A stretch of DNA of 64,000 nucleotides from assembly GCF_000381065.1 (NCBI RefSeq), contig NZ_KB905849.1, positions 55,112 through 119,111 of the forward strand. The letters are read 5' to 3'. Below, one piece after another: positions 15,977 through 24,624 of this stretch; position 1 is the stretch's first letter; every line of letters begins with the position of its first letter. The notes below the pieces were generated by a model. It was not told the origin of the DNA. It saw only the letters and a list, made by a program, of their open reading frames with translations, and made no database searches. The position numbers were made by a program, and so were the translations under genes. This DNA comes from Propionispira raffinosivorans DSM 20765 (GTDB taxonomy: Bacteria; Bacillota; Negativicutes; Selenomonadales; Selenomonadaceae).

Positions 15977-16936
15977 TTGCATTTGCCTGAAATACCAAAG
16001 CGTTTGCTGGAAAAGCTAGAAATGATGGCTCCAAAGCAGCTTATCATATTGGCTTTTTGTGCAAGCTTTATTGTAGGTTTATTGATTTATACATATCTAT
16101 CTGGTTTAGAGACCAAACAGGATACAGCAACTGAATCGTTTACGGATGTAATTGTAGCGGCTGTTGATATCCCCGAACGAACCGTGATTCGTGAAGAAAT
16201 GTTAAAGACGGTTCATATGCCCAATGAGCTTGTTCAAACCGATGCAATAAAAGATATGTCGGCAGCTGCAGGAAAAGTTGCCAAACTTAAAATTTTGCAG
16301 GGGGATTCTATTACGGCAAATAAACTGTTTGGTGATGTAACGAAAGAGGGATTTATTGCTAGTATTCCTGCCGATAAACGAGCCATCTCCATTGCTATTA
16401 CGGATATAACCGGAATTTCCGGTTTTGCTAAACCGGGTGAGTATGTCGATGTTATGGTAATTGATGATAAAAAACAAAAAAATACGGTTTCAGGCGAAAT
16501 GATTCTGCAAAATATATTATTGCTGGCGATTAATAAAGATAGTGATACGGTTGACAGTAAAAAAGATGACAAAAAAGATCAAATGGCTACGGCAACAATG
16601 GCTGTTTCACCGGAAGATGCAATTCGTTTGGCTGTAGCACAAACGAAAGGTACAATTTATTTGGTACTTCGTCCATTTAAACCAAAGGATAGTTTTATAT
16701 TGACAACCGAAGTCGTGACTCATCAATTTGATGAAGGAACAACGGCACCACTGATGAATCAAAATGCAGCTACAAATACTTCGCCACCATTTGATTCTCG
16801 AACTGCACGGGAAAATACTCCGGCTGCAGTTCCGATGCAAGGCGCACCTGTCCAGCAGGTACCACGTGAGCAACCGATAGTGGATAGTGTAACGGTAATT
16901 CGTGGCAATACAATGAGTTCAGTAGCAGTACGATAA
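15977..16936 (+). CDS. cpaB: Flp pilus assembly protein CpaB/RcpC
   Basis: A 319-residue periplasmic-facing, membrane-anchored protein of the CpaB/RcpC family. One TM segment (about residues 20-40) is followed by a SAF domain (VIVAAVDIPERTVIREEMLKTVHMP) and the RcpC domain (ITDITGISGFAKPGEYVDVMVI; MILQNILLLAI; VSPEDAIRLAVAQTKGTIYLVLRP). The C-terminal 60 residues are Pro/Ala/Thr-rich and disordered. It stabilises the secretin of the Flp pilus apparatus. The start is TTG at 15977 with AGGAGG 7 bp upstream; a longer frame would begin inside the riboswitch terminator and is rejected. It is the first gene of the Tad operon, 12-14 bp before the secretin gene. Confidence 0.9.
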   Translation: MHLPEIPKRLLEKLEMMAPKQLIILAFCASFIVGLLIYTYLSGLETKQDTATESFTDVIVAAVDIPERTVIREEMLKTVHMPNELVQTDAIKDMSAAAGKVAKLKILQGDSITANKLFGDVTKEGFIASIPADKRAISIAITDITGISGFAKPGEYVDVMVIDDKKQKNTVSGEMILQNILLLAINKDSDTVDSKKDDKKDQMATATMAVSPEDAIRLAVAQTKGTIYLVLRPFKPKDSFILTTEVVTHQFDEGTTAPLMNQNAATNTSPPFDSRTARENTPAAVPMQGAPVQQVPREQPIVDSVTVIRGNTMSSVAVR

Positions 16937-16950
16937 GGAGAAAAAAATTG

Positions 16951-18198
16951 ATGAGGATAATGACCAACACATATAAATGTCTGTTTGTGGCAATTTGTTT
17001 TGTGTTTTACACGGTTGGTACGGTTCAGGCGGAAGGGAATCTTACGATGGATGCCAATCAATCGTTGTATCTGAATGCTGGTGCGCCGATTGATCGTATT
17101 GCTGTGGCGAACCCAGAAATTGCGGATGTTACGGTATTGTCAAAAGAAGATATGCTGGTTGTAGCAAAAAAACCGGGAACGACAACACTTTACATATGGA
17201 CGATGGATGGAATCAGGCAGGAATATACCGTTACGATCCAAGATCACGATACGCAAACCTCCTTAGTGATTGCCAAGATGATCGGGTATCCAAATATTCG
17301 TGTAGAAAAAATCAGCGATAAAGTTTTACTCAAGGGTTCTGTTCTCAATCAGTTGGAAAAAAACCGGGCGGAAAAAATCGCTGAAATGTATGGAGCAAAG
17401 GTAGTTGACTTATTGGAAATGACACATCCTTCGCAAATACGACTAGAGGCGAAAATTGTTGAAATTTCAACGGATAAAGTTAAGAAGCTTGGCATACAAT
17501 ATGCAAATGCATCTAGTATTGATACAACTACGGGGATTGTAACGATTGGCTCGACGGGGGTTTTTGGTTTTGGGCAAACTTTTTCGAATACCAGAGATAC
17601 TTCTTCTTCAAAACTTGGTGGCTATGCTGATATCAACGCAACGCTGCAGGCATTGATTACCAATGGTGACGCCAAGATTCTTTCGCAGCCAAGTATGATT
17701 ACGATGAGTGGCGAAAAGGCGAATATTCTTGTCGGCGGAGAAATCCCGATTCCAACTGGAAATTCAGATGGACAAGTAACTGTAGAGTGGCGTGAGTATG
17801 GAATTAAATTAAACATTGAGCCACAGGTGGATGCGGATAATCAGATTACGAGCAAAGTGCAGGCTGAAGTGAGTAGTCTGGATAGTTCCAATGCGGTTGC
17901 TGTGAGCAGTTCCATTTCAATACCCGCCTTGCTTTCTCGTAAAGCAGAAACAGTAATTCATCTTTCTTCTGGCAGCACAATGGTAATTGGCGGGCTTTTG
18001 AGTTCAAACGAAAGTAAACAAGTACTGAAGTTTCCGTTCTTAGGAGATTTACCCATTATAGGACAGTTCTTTCGCAGTACGACTACGAGTAAATCGCATA
18101 GGGAAATTATTATCTTAGTAACGCCAACACTGGTTGATGAAACGACGCCGACAAAAATGTCGGATGAAATAAAAAAAATGCTGGAAGATAAAAAATAG
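16951..18198 (+). CDS. cpaC: Flp pilus secretin CpaC/RcpA
   Basis: A 415-residue type II/III secretin-family protein. The signal peptide ends near VQA-EG (about residue 28). The N-terminal SAF/BON-like pilotin region contains LYLNAGAPIDRIAVANPEIADVTVLS, then a BON-type domain, and the C-terminal secretin barrel shows QPSMITMSGEKANILVGGEIPIP and SRKAETVIHLSSGSTMVIGGLL. It forms the outer-membrane channel for the Flp pilus; its presence implies a diderm envelope, which fits Negativicutes among the Firmicutes. The ATG at 16951 is used (AAGGAG 10 bp upstream); a TTG immediately before it is equally possible. Confidence 0.92.
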   Translation: MRIMTNTYKCLFVAICFVFYTVGTVQAEGNLTMDANQSLYLNAGAPIDRIAVANPEIADVTVLSKEDMLVVAKKPGTTTLYIWTMDGIRQEYTVTIQDHDTQTSLVIAKMIGYPNIRVEKISDKVLLKGSVLNQLEKNRAEKIAEMYGAKVVDLLEMTHPSQIRLEAKIVEISTDKVKKLGIQYANASSIDTTTGIVTIGSTGVFGFGQTFSNTRDTSSSKLGGYADINATLQALITNGDAKILSQPSMITMSGEKANILVGGEIPIPTGNSDGQVTVEWREYGIKLNIEPQVDADNQITSKVQAEVSSLDSSNAVAVSSSISIPALLSRKAETVIHLSSGSTMVIGGLLSSNESKQVLKFPFLGDLPIIGQFFRSTTTSKSHREIIILVTPTLVDETTPTKMSDEIKKMLEDKK

Positions 18199-18236
18199 TA
18201 ATGACTGAATCAAAAATAAAAAGTGGTGAACGAAAG

Positions 18237-19055
18237 ATGGCAGAAGAAATTAAAAGCGGTACGATTATGACAGTATTCAGTACAGCTTCGGCTGTAGGCA
18301 AAACCTTGCTTAGTATCAATATGACGGCAGAACTAGCAAAAAGTGGATACAAAGTCTGTGTGGTGGATTTGGACTTGCAGTTTGGCGATATTTGCAACTA
18401 TCTTAATATAGCACCGCAGAAAACGATTTATGATTTTCAAAAAAATGTAGAAAATGAGAGCAGCACATTAGGATGTCAGGATTATATTACGCAGTATGAA
18501 TATCAAGGGATAAGTTTTTCTGTATTGGCTGCACCACTAAAATTAGAAGAGGCTTATAATATATCAACACAAGCTGTGAGCGCAATTTTGGCAGGCCTTA
18601 GGAGCGAATATGATTATATTGTTTTGGATACGACCGCAGCTTTTAGTGAATTAAATTTGGCGGCTATGGATCTTAGTACCATTATTACGTTTGTGGGGAT
18701 TGTTGATTTTATTCCAACTATCAAAAATATGAAAGTTGGTTATGACACGATGCGGAGTATTGGCTATGAAAAAAATAAGATTCGTTTTGTTTTAAATCGG
18801 AACAATTCGAAAACCCATATTGAATTACAGGACGTTGAACAATTACTGGAAGAACATTTTTACCATGTCCTGCCAAATGATTTTTTTACCGCGATTGATT
18901 CACTGCATAAAGGAGTTCCTTTGGTGATTGACCGAGATGAGACTGCTTTAGGTCGAAGTCTACAAGATTTGATTGATAAATATACAAATCGTATGCGTGA
19001 AAGTGATACACCAAATGTACCGTTATCATCTTGGATGAAAAAATTGTTTAAATAG
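18237..19055 (+). CDS. MinD/ParA-like ATPase, TadZ/CpaE-related (no receiver domain)
   Basis: A 272-residue SIMIBI-class P-loop ATPase related to the ATPase half of CpaE/TadZ. The P-loop reads TASAVGKT: the signature Lys of the deviant Walker A (KGGxGKT) is replaced, as in several TadZ proteins that bind but hydrolyse ATP poorly. VVDLDLQFGDICNYLNI is the typical switch segment that follows. It is thought to place the pilus machine at a cell site. The ATG at 18237 is preferred over the ATG at 18201, which has no ribosome binding site. It lies directly upstream of a second, receiver-fused TadZ, so the operon encodes two paralogues. Confidence 0.8.
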   Translation: MAEEIKSGTIMTVFSTASAVGKTLLSINMTAELAKSGYKVCVVDLDLQFGDICNYLNIAPQKTIYDFQKNVENESSTLGCQDYITQYEYQGISFSVLAAPLKLEEAYNISTQAVSAILAGLRSEYDYIVLDTTAAFSELNLAAMDLSTIITFVGIVDFIPTIKNMKVGYDTMRSIGYEKNKIRFVLNRNNSKTHIELQDVEQLLEEHFYHVLPNDFFTAIDSLHKGVPLVIDRDETALGRSLQDLIDKYTNRMRESDTPNVPLSSWMKKLFK

Positions 19056-19078
19056 CAAGTTGAAAGGAGCGAAAACAG

Positions 19079-20200
19079 ATGAAAGAATATCATGTTCTGC
19101 TCGTAGAGCCAAATAACATTATGCTGGAACGATTATCCAGTGTAGTGCGAAATACGAAAGGTTTTCAACTCGTTTCTCGCTCACGTGATCCGCGAGAGGC
19201 ATTGGGGCAAGGCGGGGTTTTTATGCCAAATTTGATTTTGCTTGACATTGATACCGTTGATAGTGCGCAAACTGTACTGGAATTTGTACGTGCTTTTCCG
19301 CAGACCGGAATTTTGTGCTTGAGCAACCGTTGGAATGCACAGGTTGCCAGTGATGTGGTCAAAGCGGGTGCAAAAGGTTATTTAATTAAGCCTTTTACAA
19401 CAGATGAGCTTACCTCTGCCGTCAATACTTTTGGGAACAGTGGTATGGGGGTAATGAGTGAAGTAATGACATTTTTCAGTCCGAAAGGGAAAAGCGGGAA
19501 GACGACATTGATTGCGAATCTAGCGATGGCCTTGGCGAAAAAAAGTGGACAAAACGTGGCGATTATTGATGCTGATTTGCAATTTGGGGATATGGCCGTA
19601 TTTTTTAACTTGGATCCGCAAAGTACAATTGTCGAAACAACACGCGATATTAAGCTTTTATCACCGATTACACTAAATTCTTATTTTACGCCGATTACAG
19701 ATAGCGTTCGTGTTCTATGTGGGACTAAACGTCCTGAATTTGCGGAGGATGTGAGTCCTAAAGCCTTTGCTGAGATGATTACGATGGCTCGCAGCTTATT
19801 TCGTTATATTTTGATTGACGTTCCGCCAGCTTTTAATCCAATTTCCGTGACCGCTGCCGAATCAGCAGATAAAGTTTATTTGGTTTCGATGGTTAGCGGT
19901 GGTTATGAAGTAAATCACATGCAGCGAGCGCTGGATATTTTTAAGGTGTGGCCTGATTATGAGAGCAAAGTGAGGACGATTTTTACGAGAGTTGAACCTT
20001 GCGAAAAACAAGAACAGGATAAATTAGAAAAGTCCTTGCAATATCCGATTTGTAGTATTTTACCAAATGAATATTTACTTGTTTCGGCGGCGGCCAATAA
20101 TGGCCGGATGGCCGTCGATATTAAACCGGAGTCACCTCTGGCGCGAAGTATTGATCAATTGGCAGCCAAGATTTGTGGCAGACACTACCAGGTGAGTTAG
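19079..20200 (+). CDS. cpaE: CpaE/TadZ: receiver-like domain fused to MinD-type ATPase
   Basis: A 373-residue protein. Residues 1-125 form a response-regulator receiver-like fold (YHVLLVEPNN, LILLDIDTVDS with the potential phospho-Asp, GAKGYLIKPFTTDEL with the conserved Lys). Residues 135-373 form a MinD-like ATPase with a canonical deviant Walker A, SPKGKSGKTTLIANLAMAL, and IIDADLQFGDMAVFFNL. TadZ/CpaE seeds assembly of the Tad apparatus at a defined pole or site. GAAAGGAGCG lies upstream of the ATG at 19079. The next gene begins 2 bp after its stop, so translation is coupled. Confidence 0.9.
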   Translation: MKEYHVLLVEPNNIMLERLSSVVRNTKGFQLVSRSRDPREALGQGGVFMPNLILLDIDTVDSAQTVLEFVRAFPQTGILCLSNRWNAQVASDVVKAGAKGYLIKPFTTDELTSAVNTFGNSGMGVMSEVMTFFSPKGKSGKTTLIANLAMALAKKSGQNVAIIDADLQFGDMAVFFNLDPQSTIVETTRDIKLLSPITLNSYFTPITDSVRVLCGTKRPEFAEDVSPKAFAEMITMARSLFRYILIDVPPAFNPISVTAAESADKVYLVSMVSGGYEVNHMQRALDIFKVWPDYESKVRTIFTRVEPCEKQEQDKLEKSLQYPICSILPNEYLLVSAAANNGRMAVDIKPESPLARSIDQLAAKICGRHYQVS

Positions 20201-20202
20201 CG

Positions 20203-21162
20203 ATGGGTATTGTAGCTTTTCTCAGTGGTATGCTGGTATTTGTAATTCTTCTCATGTGTATTGCAGTTTTGTCACGAGAAAAAATAAAGCTGACACGTAA
20301 GGTTCGCAGTTATACCGGGCCTGTAACCATAGAACGGTCTATGAAAAAAAAGATAGATTACCTAGGAATGTGGATGAATTTTATTCGCTATGTTGGTCTT
20401 AGATTACAAATGCTGCCCAAATTGAAAAATTTTGATAGTAAAATGCAGCAGGCAGGGCTGTCCTTGTTAGGGTCTGAATTTTTAGCTGCCGTTTGTACGG
20501 TTTCCTTACTGTCAGGTGTCTTAGGTATGATGCTGACAATGCATCTGGAGTATGCGGCTTTTATTAGTATAGGTGTGGCAGCCGCTTGCTTTTGTTATTT
20601 AAATATCCTTATTTCGCACCGCAAACAAGCTTTCAGTAACCAATTGGGGGATGTTTTATCCATGATGTCGAATGCTATGCGCTCCGGGTTTAGTTTTATG
20701 CAGGCAATGGATTTGATTGCGAAAGAAATGAAACCACCCGTTTCGGTTGAATTTTCTAAGGCAATTGCAGAAATTCAGCTTGGGGCTGATACTGAAACAG
20801 CACTTTTGAATATTGGGAAACGGATCGAGAGTTCTGATATGGACCTTGTGATAACGGCGGTACTCATCCAACGCCAAGTTGGCGGGAATTTAGCACAAAT
20901 TCTGGATACAATAGCCGCGACAATTAATGAACGTATCAAAATGAAGCGCGAAATTAAAACTTTAACGGCGCAGGGACGCTTGTCTAGCTGGGTGCTGGCA
21001 GCTTTGCCGGTTGCTGTTGCAGGCTTAGCATCTGTGATGAATCCGCAGTACCTCGATCCTTTTTTTGATGAACCCATTGGCCGTATCTGTTTAGCTGGTG
21101 CAATTATATCGGAACTGATAGGTTTTTGGGTTATTCGCAAAATTGTTGATATCGATGTTTAA
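20203..21162 (+). CDS. tadB: Type II secretion F-domain protein TadB
   Basis: A 319-residue inner-membrane platform protein of the Tad system. Two hydrophobic segments lie near the N terminus and in the middle, a T2SSF domain begins at LGDVLSMMSNAMRSGFSFMQAM and continues through VLIQRQVGGNLAQILDTIAATI, and a C-terminal TM pair closes the protein. It pairs with TadC to form the platform above the TadA ATPase. I chose the ATG at 20203 (AGGTGAG upstream), 2 bp after the cpaE stop; a GTG at 20173 inside cpaE has no ribosome binding site. tadB here precedes the pilin and tadA, an unusual order. Confidence 0.88.
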   Translation: MGIVAFLSGMLVFVILLMCIAVLSREKIKLTRKVRSYTGPVTIERSMKKKIDYLGMWMNFIRYVGLRLQMLPKLKNFDSKMQQAGLSLLGSEFLAAVCTVSLLSGVLGMMLTMHLEYAAFISIGVAAACFCYLNILISHRKQAFSNQLGDVLSMMSNAMRSGFSFMQAMDLIAKEMKPPVSVEFSKAIAEIQLGADTETALLNIGKRIESSDMDLVITAVLIQRQVGGNLAQILDTIAATINERIKMKREIKTLTAQGRLSSWVLAALPVAVAGLASVMNPQYLDPFFDEPIGRICLAGAIISELIGFWVIRKIVDIDV

Positions 21163-21210
21163 AACCTACTGAACGGGTTTTTACATAAAAAAATAAAAAG
21201 GAGAATGTTT

Positions 21211-21414
21211 ATGTTAACGTATTGGACTTATTTTAAGGCACGTTATTTAAGTGAAAAAGGTCAGGGCATGGTTGAATATGCGGTTGTTGTTGGGATCGTT
21301 GTTGCGATTGGTGTTGCAGTAGCTGCAAATAATAATGCGGCAATTGCTACAGCTATCCAAAATCTTTATACGAATGTATTTAATAGAGCAGCAGCTCGTA
21401 TTACTGCTAACTAA
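21211..21414 (+). CDS. flp: Flp-family type IVb pilin
   Basis: A 67-residue prepilin. The short positively charged leader ends in the Flp cleavage motif GQGMVEY (GxxxxEY), with cleavage expected after the first Gly by the prepilin peptidase, giving Glu at +5 and Tyr at +6 of the mature pilin. This is followed by one 20-residue hydrophobic helix (AVVVGIVVAIGVAVAA). The ATG at 21211 is 7 bp behind AAGGAG; an ATG 6 bp earlier overlaps the Shine-Dalgarno. It is the structural subunit of the adhesive Tad pilus. A strong stem-loop without T-tract follows, probably stabilising its mRNA for high expression. Confidence 0.92.
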   Translation: MLTYWTYFKARYLSEKGQGMVEYAVVVGIVVAIGVAVAANNNAAIATAIQNLYTNVFNRAAARITAN

Positions 21415-21420
21415 ATTGCC

Positions 21421-21458
21421 TTATAAAGCGGTCTCTTTTTTGAGAGATCGCTTTATAA
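21421..21458 (+). other. Stem-loop after flp (mRNA stability or partial terminator)
   Basis: TTATAAAGCG pairs perfectly with CGCTTTATAA, with a TCTC/GAGA upper stem and T6 loop. No T-run follows, and the downstream tad genes need read-through, so differential mRNA stability is likely. Confidence 0.65.
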
Positions 21459-21475
21459 TATAAAAGGAAGGAGCG

Positions 21476-21898
21476 ATGGATATCATGCTAAAACAAATCA
21501 AGAACGAACGTGGGCAGGCTATCATTGAATTTGCACTTATTTTACCATTTTTTATTTTTATGTTGTGTGCTTTCGCCTACTTAGCAATGTTTTTCCATGA
21601 TTATCTCACTTTAACGGAGATGACTCGTGATATTGCCCGGCGGCAATCGGTTGGCATTTCACTTGATTCGATTAAAAAAGATTATAAGGGGCAAGTATTT
21701 TTAACGGATTTTTATGTTTTTGATCCAAACACTGGTATTCAAATCACAACAGTGCCGGAAGATAATACGAATACGAGTGCGGGATCGGCTGTTGAGGTTA
21801 CTTTACAGGCTGCGTTACAAGCGCAGGAGGGAAGTTACTGGAAAAAGGTATTGCCAGCGACCATTTCTTCCTTATTGGTGATGCACAAGGAGGGGTGA
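21476..21898 (+). CDS. tadE: TadE-like pseudopilin
   Basis: A 140-residue minor pseudopilin of the TadE/TadF group. The N terminus, KNERGQAIIEFALILPFFIFML, has the Gly plus Glu+5-type processing motif (GQAIIEF, equivalent to the Flp motif) followed by one TM helix; the rest is a small extracytoplasmic domain. It is expected to be matured by the same prepilin peptidase and to act in pilus initiation. The ATG at 21476 is close to GGAAGGAG; an ATG at 21485 is possible. The stop is 2 bp before the tadA start. Confidence 0.85.
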   Translation: MDIMLKQIKNERGQAIIEFALILPFFIFMLCAFAYLAMFFHDYLTLTEMTRDIARRQSVGISLDSIKKDYKGQVFLTDFYVFDPNTGIQITTVPEDNTNTSAGSAVEVTLQAALQAQEGSYWKKVLPATISSLLVMHKEG

Positions 21899-21900
21899 TT

Positions 21901-23292
21901 ATGTTATTATTTGAACGATTAGGGAAAAAAAATGGTATGGAGGAACGTCAAGCAATTTTTGCGGGCAGAAAAGGCAGCTCCATGGAAGGACAATATCAAG
22001 ATTTAAAACTCGAAATTCATCGGCGAATTGTTGATGAAATGAATATTGAGCAGCAACAGATTTTGACAAGCGGGCAGCGTGATCATCGTGAAATTGAAAT
22101 CATTATTGCAGGATATTGTAAACGTGTTTTGGATGAGCATCCATTTGCTGTTCCCCGGGCTGATCAAACGGGTATTGTGGCGGATATTCTTGATGAAATG
22201 TTGGGATTGGGACCGATTGAACCATTGCTAAAAGATGAAACGGTTACAGAAATCATGATTAATGGTCCCAAACATGTATTTGTTGAACGTATGGGGAAAT
22301 TGCATCTTACAAAAGTGCAATTTCATGATGATGGACATCTTATGAATATCATTGAACGAATTATTGCACCGCTCGGGCGTCGGATTGATGAAAGTTCGCC
22401 TTTAGTGGATGCAAGGCTGGAAGACGGGTCACGGGTCAATATCATCATTCCTCCTTTGTCGCTCATAGGTCCCTGCGTGACGATACGTAAATTCACCAAA
22501 GATCCACTGACTGTCGAAAATTTGATTGGTTTTGGTTCTTTGAGTGAGGATATGGCAGCTTTTTTAAGAGCTTGTATAGCAGCAAGACTCAATATTGTTG
22601 TTTCTGGCGGGACTGGTTCAGGCAAGACCACGACACTGAATGTCTTATCGTCTTTTATTCCAAGCGATGAACGTATTGTTACGATTGAAGATGCCGCAGA
22701 ACTAAGGCTTATGCAGGAGCATGTAGTGACATTGGAAAGTCGACCTGCTAATATTGAAGGGTCCGGGTTGATTACAATTCGTGATTTGGTACGAAATGCT
22801 TTGCGTATGCGTCCTGATCGTATTGTTGTGGGTGAAGTGCGTTCTGGTGAAGCCTTAGATATGCTTCAGGCGATGAATACAGGACATGATGGTTCGTTAA
22901 CTACGGCACATGCCAATACGCCGCGTGATGTTTTGAGTCGCTTGGAAACGATGGTGCTTATGGCAGGTATGGATTTGCCCGTCAGGGCTATTCGCGAACA
23001 GATTTCTTCCGCAGTGGATCTCATTATTCAGCAGTCAAGAATTAGAGATGGCAGCCGGAAAATTACATATATTACAGAGGTTCAAAAGATGGAGGGGGAT
23101 GTTATTATTCTCCAGGATTTATTCCGGTTTGTTCAAACTGGCATTGATGAAAAAAACAAAGTTTTGGGGGCTTTTGAATCAACAGGCATGCGCCCTAAAT
23201 TTATGGAAAAGTTTGAGATGAATGGAATTCAGATGCCAAAAAATTTATTCGTTTCAGATCATAATGGAACGAATGAAACAGAGTGGAGGTAA
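21901..23292 (+). CDS. tadA: Tad pilus assembly ATPase TadA/CpaF
   Basis: A 463-residue secretion ATPase of the VirB11/CpaF family that powers Flp pilus extension. Residues about 50-200 form the N-terminal domain (LLKDETVTEIMINGPKHVFVE is diagnostic); the RecA domain has Walker A SGGTGSGKTT, IVTIEDAAELRL (Asp box), DRIVVGEVRSGEALDMLQAM and TAHANTPRDVLSRLE (His box). The ATG at 21901 is 7 bp behind AAGGAGGG; a GTG at 21895 lies inside the Shine-Dalgarno. It is followed after 4 bp by tadC. The protein is cytoplasmic, docked on TadB/TadC. Confidence 0.95.
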   Translation: MLLFERLGKKNGMEERQAIFAGRKGSSMEGQYQDLKLEIHRRIVDEMNIEQQQILTSGQRDHREIEIIIAGYCKRVLDEHPFAVPRADQTGIVADILDEMLGLGPIEPLLKDETVTEIMINGPKHVFVERMGKLHLTKVQFHDDGHLMNIIERIIAPLGRRIDESSPLVDARLEDGSRVNIIIPPLSLIGPCVTIRKFTKDPLTVENLIGFGSLSEDMAAFLRACIAARLNIVVSGGTGSGKTTTLNVLSSFIPSDERIVTIEDAAELRLMQEHVVTLESRPANIEGSGLITIRDLVRNALRMRPDRIVVGEVRSGEALDMLQAMNTGHDGSLTTAHANTPRDVLSRLETMVLMAGMDLPVRAIREQISSAVDLIIQQSRIRDGSRKITYITEVQKMEGDVIILQDLFRFVQTGIDEKNKVLGAFESTGMRPKFMEKFEMNGIQMPKNLFVSDHNGTNETEWR

Positions 23293-23296
23293 TGCT

Positions 23297-24241
23297 ATGG
23301 CTTTATGGATTGCTTTGATGAGTGGTTTATTCTTGTTTTTCTTTTTTTATGTATTGGTGGTTACTAAAATTGCCCCGAAAACGCAGGTGAAAGAGCGTGT
23401 GCAGCGACTACGGCAAGCTTCGATTTTAGCAGAACAAGGGCCATTTGCATCAGAAAAAGCAGACAAACCATCACCTTTCAGTTTTGTTTGGGAGATGGTT
23501 CATCAAATGGAAGAAGTGATCATTCGCTTCGTACCGCAACGGGTTTACCAGACTGTCGCTGAACGAATTTTGCAAGCGGGGAAACAACATATTTGGAATG
23601 TGAATGATTGGGTTTGTTTGTTGCTGATAGTATCGCTGTTTTCTGTTCTTTTTATGTCGTTTTTTGCTTTTTTTGTAATGAATCTGTCTTTTTTACAAGG
23701 GATTACATTGGTCTTTTCATCGGCTCTGATCGGAGGAGGATTGCCACTTGTTTTTTTTGATTCACTGATTGCAAAGCGGCGTAAAAAAATCATAAGGCAG
23801 TTGCCAGAAGTGCTGGATTTGCTTTGTGTAAGTGTAGAAGCTGGATTGTCTTTTGATGGTGCAATGGCAAAGGTAGTGGAACGAATGCAAGGACCTTTGA
23901 TTGAGGAGTGCCAAAAAATGTTGCGGGATATTCGTATGGGAATGACACGGCGAATGGCTCTAACGAATATGTCAGACCGATGTGGCAGACCAGAAGTATA
24001 TCTTTTTACAGCGGCGGTTATTCAAGCTGATCGCTTAGGTGTTAGTATGGGGAAAACTTTACTCATTCAGTCGGAAAATATGCGTGAACGAAGAAGACAG
24101 ACCGTCAAGGAACAGGCATTGAAGGCGCCTGTTAAGATATTATTGCCTCTGGCGATATTCATTTTTCCAGTATTATTTATGGTCGTTCTGTTACCAACCG
24201 TTTTTTCCATTCTGCATAATTTAACGGTGATGTCGAAATGA
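23297..24241 (+). CDS. tadC: Type II secretion F-domain protein TadC
   Basis: A 314-residue membrane platform protein, paralogous to TadB. An N-terminal TM segment, two mid-protein TM helices, a T2SSF domain (LPEVLDLLCVSVEAGLSFDGAM) and a C-terminal TM segment are visible. The ATG at 23297 is chosen because GGAGGT sits 7 bp upstream and the gene then begins 4 bp after tadA; a longer frame starting inside tadA is rejected. Its last bases overlap the next start (ATGA). Confidence 0.9.
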   Translation: MALWIALMSGLFLFFFFYVLVVTKIAPKTQVKERVQRLRQASILAEQGPFASEKADKPSPFSFVWEMVHQMEEVIIRFVPQRVYQTVAERILQAGKQHIWNVNDWVCLLLIVSLFSVLFMSFFAFFVMNLSFLQGITLVFSSALIGGGLPLVFFDSLIAKRRKKIIRQLPEVLDLLCVSVEAGLSFDGAMAKVVERMQGPLIEECQKMLRDIRMGMTRRMALTNMSDRCGRPEVYLFTAAVIQADRLGVSMGKTLLIQSENMRERRRQTVKEQALKAPVKILLPLAIFIFPVLFMVVLLPTVFSILHNLTVMSK

Positions 24242-24588
24242 AAAGTTTTTATAAAATCATGCCACAAAACTTTCACGACAACGTAATGAATATTGTGGTT
24301 GCCGATACTTTTTGGCAGCGCTTCAAAGGACTTATCGGAACATCGTTTTTACCGGAAACAGAGGGGCTTCTGCTTTGCAAATGTAATAGTATTCATATGT
24401 TTGGCATGTTGTATGCACTGGATATTATTTATCTTGATAAAGATGGTGTGATTTTGAAAGTGGTAGAAAATATCAAACCGTTTCAAGTGAGCTGTTGTTG
24501 GAATGCGCAGGATACCTTAGAAGTCAAAAGTGGCACGATCAAACAGATCGGCTGGAAGATTGGCGAAAAATTAAAATGGCAAAAATAA
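24238..24588 (+). CDS. DUF192-family protein
   Basis: A 116-residue DUF192 protein, a small all-beta fold. The typical FKGLIGTSFLPETEGLLL, HMFGMLYALDIIYLDKDGVI and CCWNAQDTLEVKSGTI segments are present. No clear signal peptide. The start overlaps the tadC stop by ATGA, so it is part of the Tad operon. DUF192 genes occur repeatedly at the end of Tad loci, but their role in pilus assembly is unknown, so none is assigned. It terminates at a bidirectional hairpin. Confidence 0.85.
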   Translation: MKSFYKIMPQNFHDNVMNIVVADTFWQRFKGLIGTSFLPETEGLLLCKCNSIHMFGMLYALDIIYLDKDGVILKVVENIKPFQVSCCWNAQDTLEVKSGTIKQIGWKIGEKLKWQK

Positions 24589-24624
24589 AGAGCGAAATCG
24601 CTATGATTTCGCTCTTTATTTTAT
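24584..24624. terminator. Bidirectional terminator between Tad operon and tadG-like gene
   Basis: AATAAAGAGCGAAATC pairs with GATTTCGCTCTTTATT around a 5-nt loop. A-rich and T-rich flanks on the two sides allow termination from both strands. It includes the DUF192 stop codon. Confidence 0.85.
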
